The translations under genes were made by a program, and so were the position numbers. Positions 62,764-64,000 of a stretch of 64,000 bases of DNA are shown here, one piece after another; positions within the stretch are counted from its first letter, which is position 1, and each line of letters begins with the position of its first letter. Under the pieces are notes generated by a model that was given only the letters and a program-made list of their open reading frames with translations, searched no databases and had not been told where the DNA came from. The stretch is from Tamlana flava (lineage in GTDB: Bacteria; Bacteroidota; Bacteroidia; Flavobacteriales; Flavobacteriaceae): NCBI RefSeq assembly GCF_041287255.1, contig NZ_JBGGTX010000006.1:1-64000 (forward strand), given 5' to 3'.

Positions 62764-63336
62764 CTAAAACTGTAAATCTGCTACTAAGTCAAATTCGTCG
62801 TAAATGGCTTTGTCTTTTAAATCATTGAAAAAGCTTGGCGAACCATAACGCACGTCGTAGTTACTTCTATCAACTTTAAGTGAAGCAGTTGCTTTACTAC
62901 CATAAATTGAAATTTTAAATGATACGGGGTGTTTAATCCCTTTAATGGTTAAATCACCAGTTACATCATAAGCGTTTTTTCCAGAGGCAGTCACTGATTT
63001 AAAAACTAAACTAGCTGTTGGGTGATTTGCTACACCAAAAAAATCATCAGATTTCAAATGACCATCTAATTTTCCTTTGTATTCACCTTCTAAATCAGTT
63101 GAACCAATAGTCGTCATGTCTATTACAAACTCCCCTCCTACTAATTTGTCATTTTCAAAAGCCAATGAACCAGATTTAATCTCAACAGTTCCCTCATGAG
63201 AACCAGTTACTTTATAACCTTTCCATACCACTTTACTTTCAGTAATTTTCACTTCTTTCTTTTCAATTTCTGTGAATGAAAATGATGTTACTGCTACTAA
63301 AGTTATTACTGCTAAATTTTTAATTGTGTTTTTCAT
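62764..63336 (-). CDS. YceI-family periplasmic protein
   Basis: The 190-residue protein has a signal peptide (LAVITLVAVTSFSF) and the YceI lipocalin-like barrel: SKVVWKGYKVTGSHEGTVEI, LKSDDFFGVANHPTASLVF, DVTGDLTIKGIKHPVSFKIS and SNYDVRYGSPSF. YceI proteins bind polyprenyl chains and are linked to isoprenoid or quinone handling in the envelope. It lies 27 bp downstream of the SnoaL-like gene and is followed by a terminator. Confidence 0.93.
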   Translation of the reverse strand: MKNTIKNLAVITLVAVTSFSFTEIEKKEVKITESKVVWKGYKVTGSHEGTVEIKSGSLAFENDKLVGGEFVIDMTTIGSTDLEGEYKGKLDGHLKSDDFFGVANHPTASLVFKSVTASGKNAYDVTGDLTIKGIKHPVSFKISIYGSKATASLKVDRSNYDVRYGSPSFFNDLKDKAIYDEFDLVADLQF

Positions 63337-63363
63337 GTTTATTCTTTTTTGTTTTTGATTTAT

Positions 63364-63717
63364 TTATGATCCGTAATAAAATTTTTCTTTTATAATTTTT
63401 CCGTCTTTCCATTCTTGAACAGCAACTTGGTTATATTTTCTAACGCCCCAATCTTTATGGGTGTAGTCAAAATGCCATTCTACCATGGTGGTATTTTCAC
63501 CAACACTAACTTTTAAGGGTTTTGCTCCCCTAAATTCTGTGATGCAGCTGAAGAACTCTTCTTCTCTTTTTCTATTCAGTTCCTTTCCAATAAATTCGGG
63601 GCTATCATTCTCTTGCATCACCACGTCATCATGATAGAATTCATCAAAAGCCTCCAAAGCTTTACCTTGAAGTATCATATCATTTACTGTACTAATTTTT
63701 TCTATTAATGTATTCAT
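63364..63717 (-). CDS. SnoaL-like (NTF2-fold) protein
   Basis: From ATG 63717 (MNTLIEKISTVNDMILQGKA) the protein has 117 residues; an in-frame ATG at 63732 adds five. It has the SnoaL order: ALEAFDEFYHDDVVMQENDS, EFRGAKPLKVSVGENTTMVE, FDYTHKDWGVRKYNQVAVQE and WKDGKIIKEKFYYGS. There is no signal peptide, so it is cytosolic, unlike the NTF2-like protein at 40047. Substrate unknown. It is the promoter-proximal gene of a pair with YceI. Confidence 0.85.
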   Translation of the reverse strand: MNTLIEKISTVNDMILQGKALEAFDEFYHDDVVMQENDSPEFIGKELNRKREEEFFSCITEFRGAKPLKVSVGENTTMVEWHFDYTHKDWGVRKYNQVAVQEWKDGKIIKEKFYYGS

Positions 63718-63813
63718 AATTATATGTTTCAAATATTATGATACAAAGATCTGAAAGAAGTAAAAGTTGGGAAATAAAGTAGTTTATTAAATGATGTTAA
63801 TCTAGTTTAACAT

Positions 63814-64000
63814 TTATTGTTCTTGGATGATTTGGCTCTTTATTTTACTCAGGAATTCCTTAGTTATGCCCAAATATGAGGCAATCATATATTGTGGAAT
63901 GCGTTGGTCTATTTCAGGATATTGGTTTTTAAAGTAGATATACCTATCCTTGGCCGTAAGGCTAAAATTTCTGATGATTCGTTTTTGGGCGGCAACAAAG
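63814..64000 (-). CDS. Crp/Fnr-family regulator, C-terminal fragment (runs off right edge)
   Basis: The last 61 codons of a minus-strand gene are in the window. They read AAQKRIIRNFSLTAKDRYIY, then RIPQYMIASYLGITKEFLSK and a short tail ending IIQEQ, stop at 63814-63816. The IASYLGITxEFLSxI segment is the recognition helix pattern of Bacteroidota Crp/Fnr-type regulators. The cyclic-nucleotide-binding domain would lie beyond 64000. It is on the same strand as SnoaL and YceI, 96 bp upstream of them. Confidence 0.85.
   Translation of the reverse strand, partial: FVAAQKRIIRNFSLTAKDRYIYFKNQYPEIDQRIPQYMIASYLGITKEFLSKIKSQIIQEQ

Overview
The window looks like chromosome from a marine-type member of the Flavobacteriaceae (Bacteroidota). 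The evidence is low GC content, secreted proteins with a type IX secretion (T9SS) C-terminal domain, a TlpA-like lipoprotein thioredoxin, a DUF4294 protein, promoters of the Bacteroidota form (TAnnTTTG with an upstream TTG), and starts that mostly lack Shine-Dalgarno sequences. Most genes are core metabolism or housekeeping. I saw no CRISPR array, no prophage, no intact insertion sequence and no tRNA or rRNA gene.

Layout. 1-4222 (minus) is the 5' part of a giant secreted surface protein made of nearly identical 77-residue HYR-like repeats; it runs off the left edge. 4948-8931 (plus) holds a 2-oxoglutarate/Fe(II) oxygenase followed by a tight cluster of SUI1/eIF1-like protein, DUF1835 protein, nucleoside phosphorylase and a substrate-binding protein without a signal peptide. 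9030-13991 has a thioredoxin lipoprotein and a large S8 peptidase with a T9SS tail. 14035-15591 (minus) is the NAD(P)HX repair enzyme. 15741-20679 (plus) is the threonine operon thrA-thrB-thrC, preceded by a 35-codon Thr/Ile-containing candidate leader peptide and RNA hairpins that suggest attenuation. A decayed DUF1801 gene follows.

21209-27457 (minus) holds a CAP lipoprotein, pdxH, rnz, a small STAS-like protein, pyrB, pyrR and rpsA. 27746-37931 is mixed: BON/LysM protein, acetyltransferase, APC permease with an apparently damaged start, aldo/keto reductase, a decayed small membrane protein gene, a two-domain fasciclin lipoprotein, and a FabK/nitronate-monooxygenase-like flavoprotein. The flavoprotein is divergent from a PepSY-like secreted protein, with two identical 16-bp palindromes between them; two further tandem copies of the PepSY-like gene follow an rRNA methyltransferase. 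38013-49448 has dnaK, a GH28 lipoprotein, panB, a pseudouridine synthase, an aldehyde dehydrogenase, the putrescine genes aguB-aguA and a THUMP methyltransferase. 49693-58906 has a methyltransferase, a ZIP transporter, DUF4268, TrhA, DUF4294, an M42 peptidase, a NUDIX hydrolase, and a three-gene biotin-dependent acyl-CoA carboxylase cluster. 59251-64000 (minus) has a TPR/LuxR-type membrane regulator, a PagL-like lipid A deacylase candidate, a zinc-ribbon metallopeptidase, YceI, a SnoaL-like protein and the C-terminus of a Crp/Fnr regulator.

The clearest pathway units are threonine biosynthesis, pyrimidine synthesis with its regulator PyrR, agmatine to putrescine, and acyl-CoA carboxylation. 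The points most worth a second look are the threonine leader, the paired palindromes at 34.7-34.8 kb, the mosaic HYR array, and the Asp-to-Glu change in the S8 peptidase.
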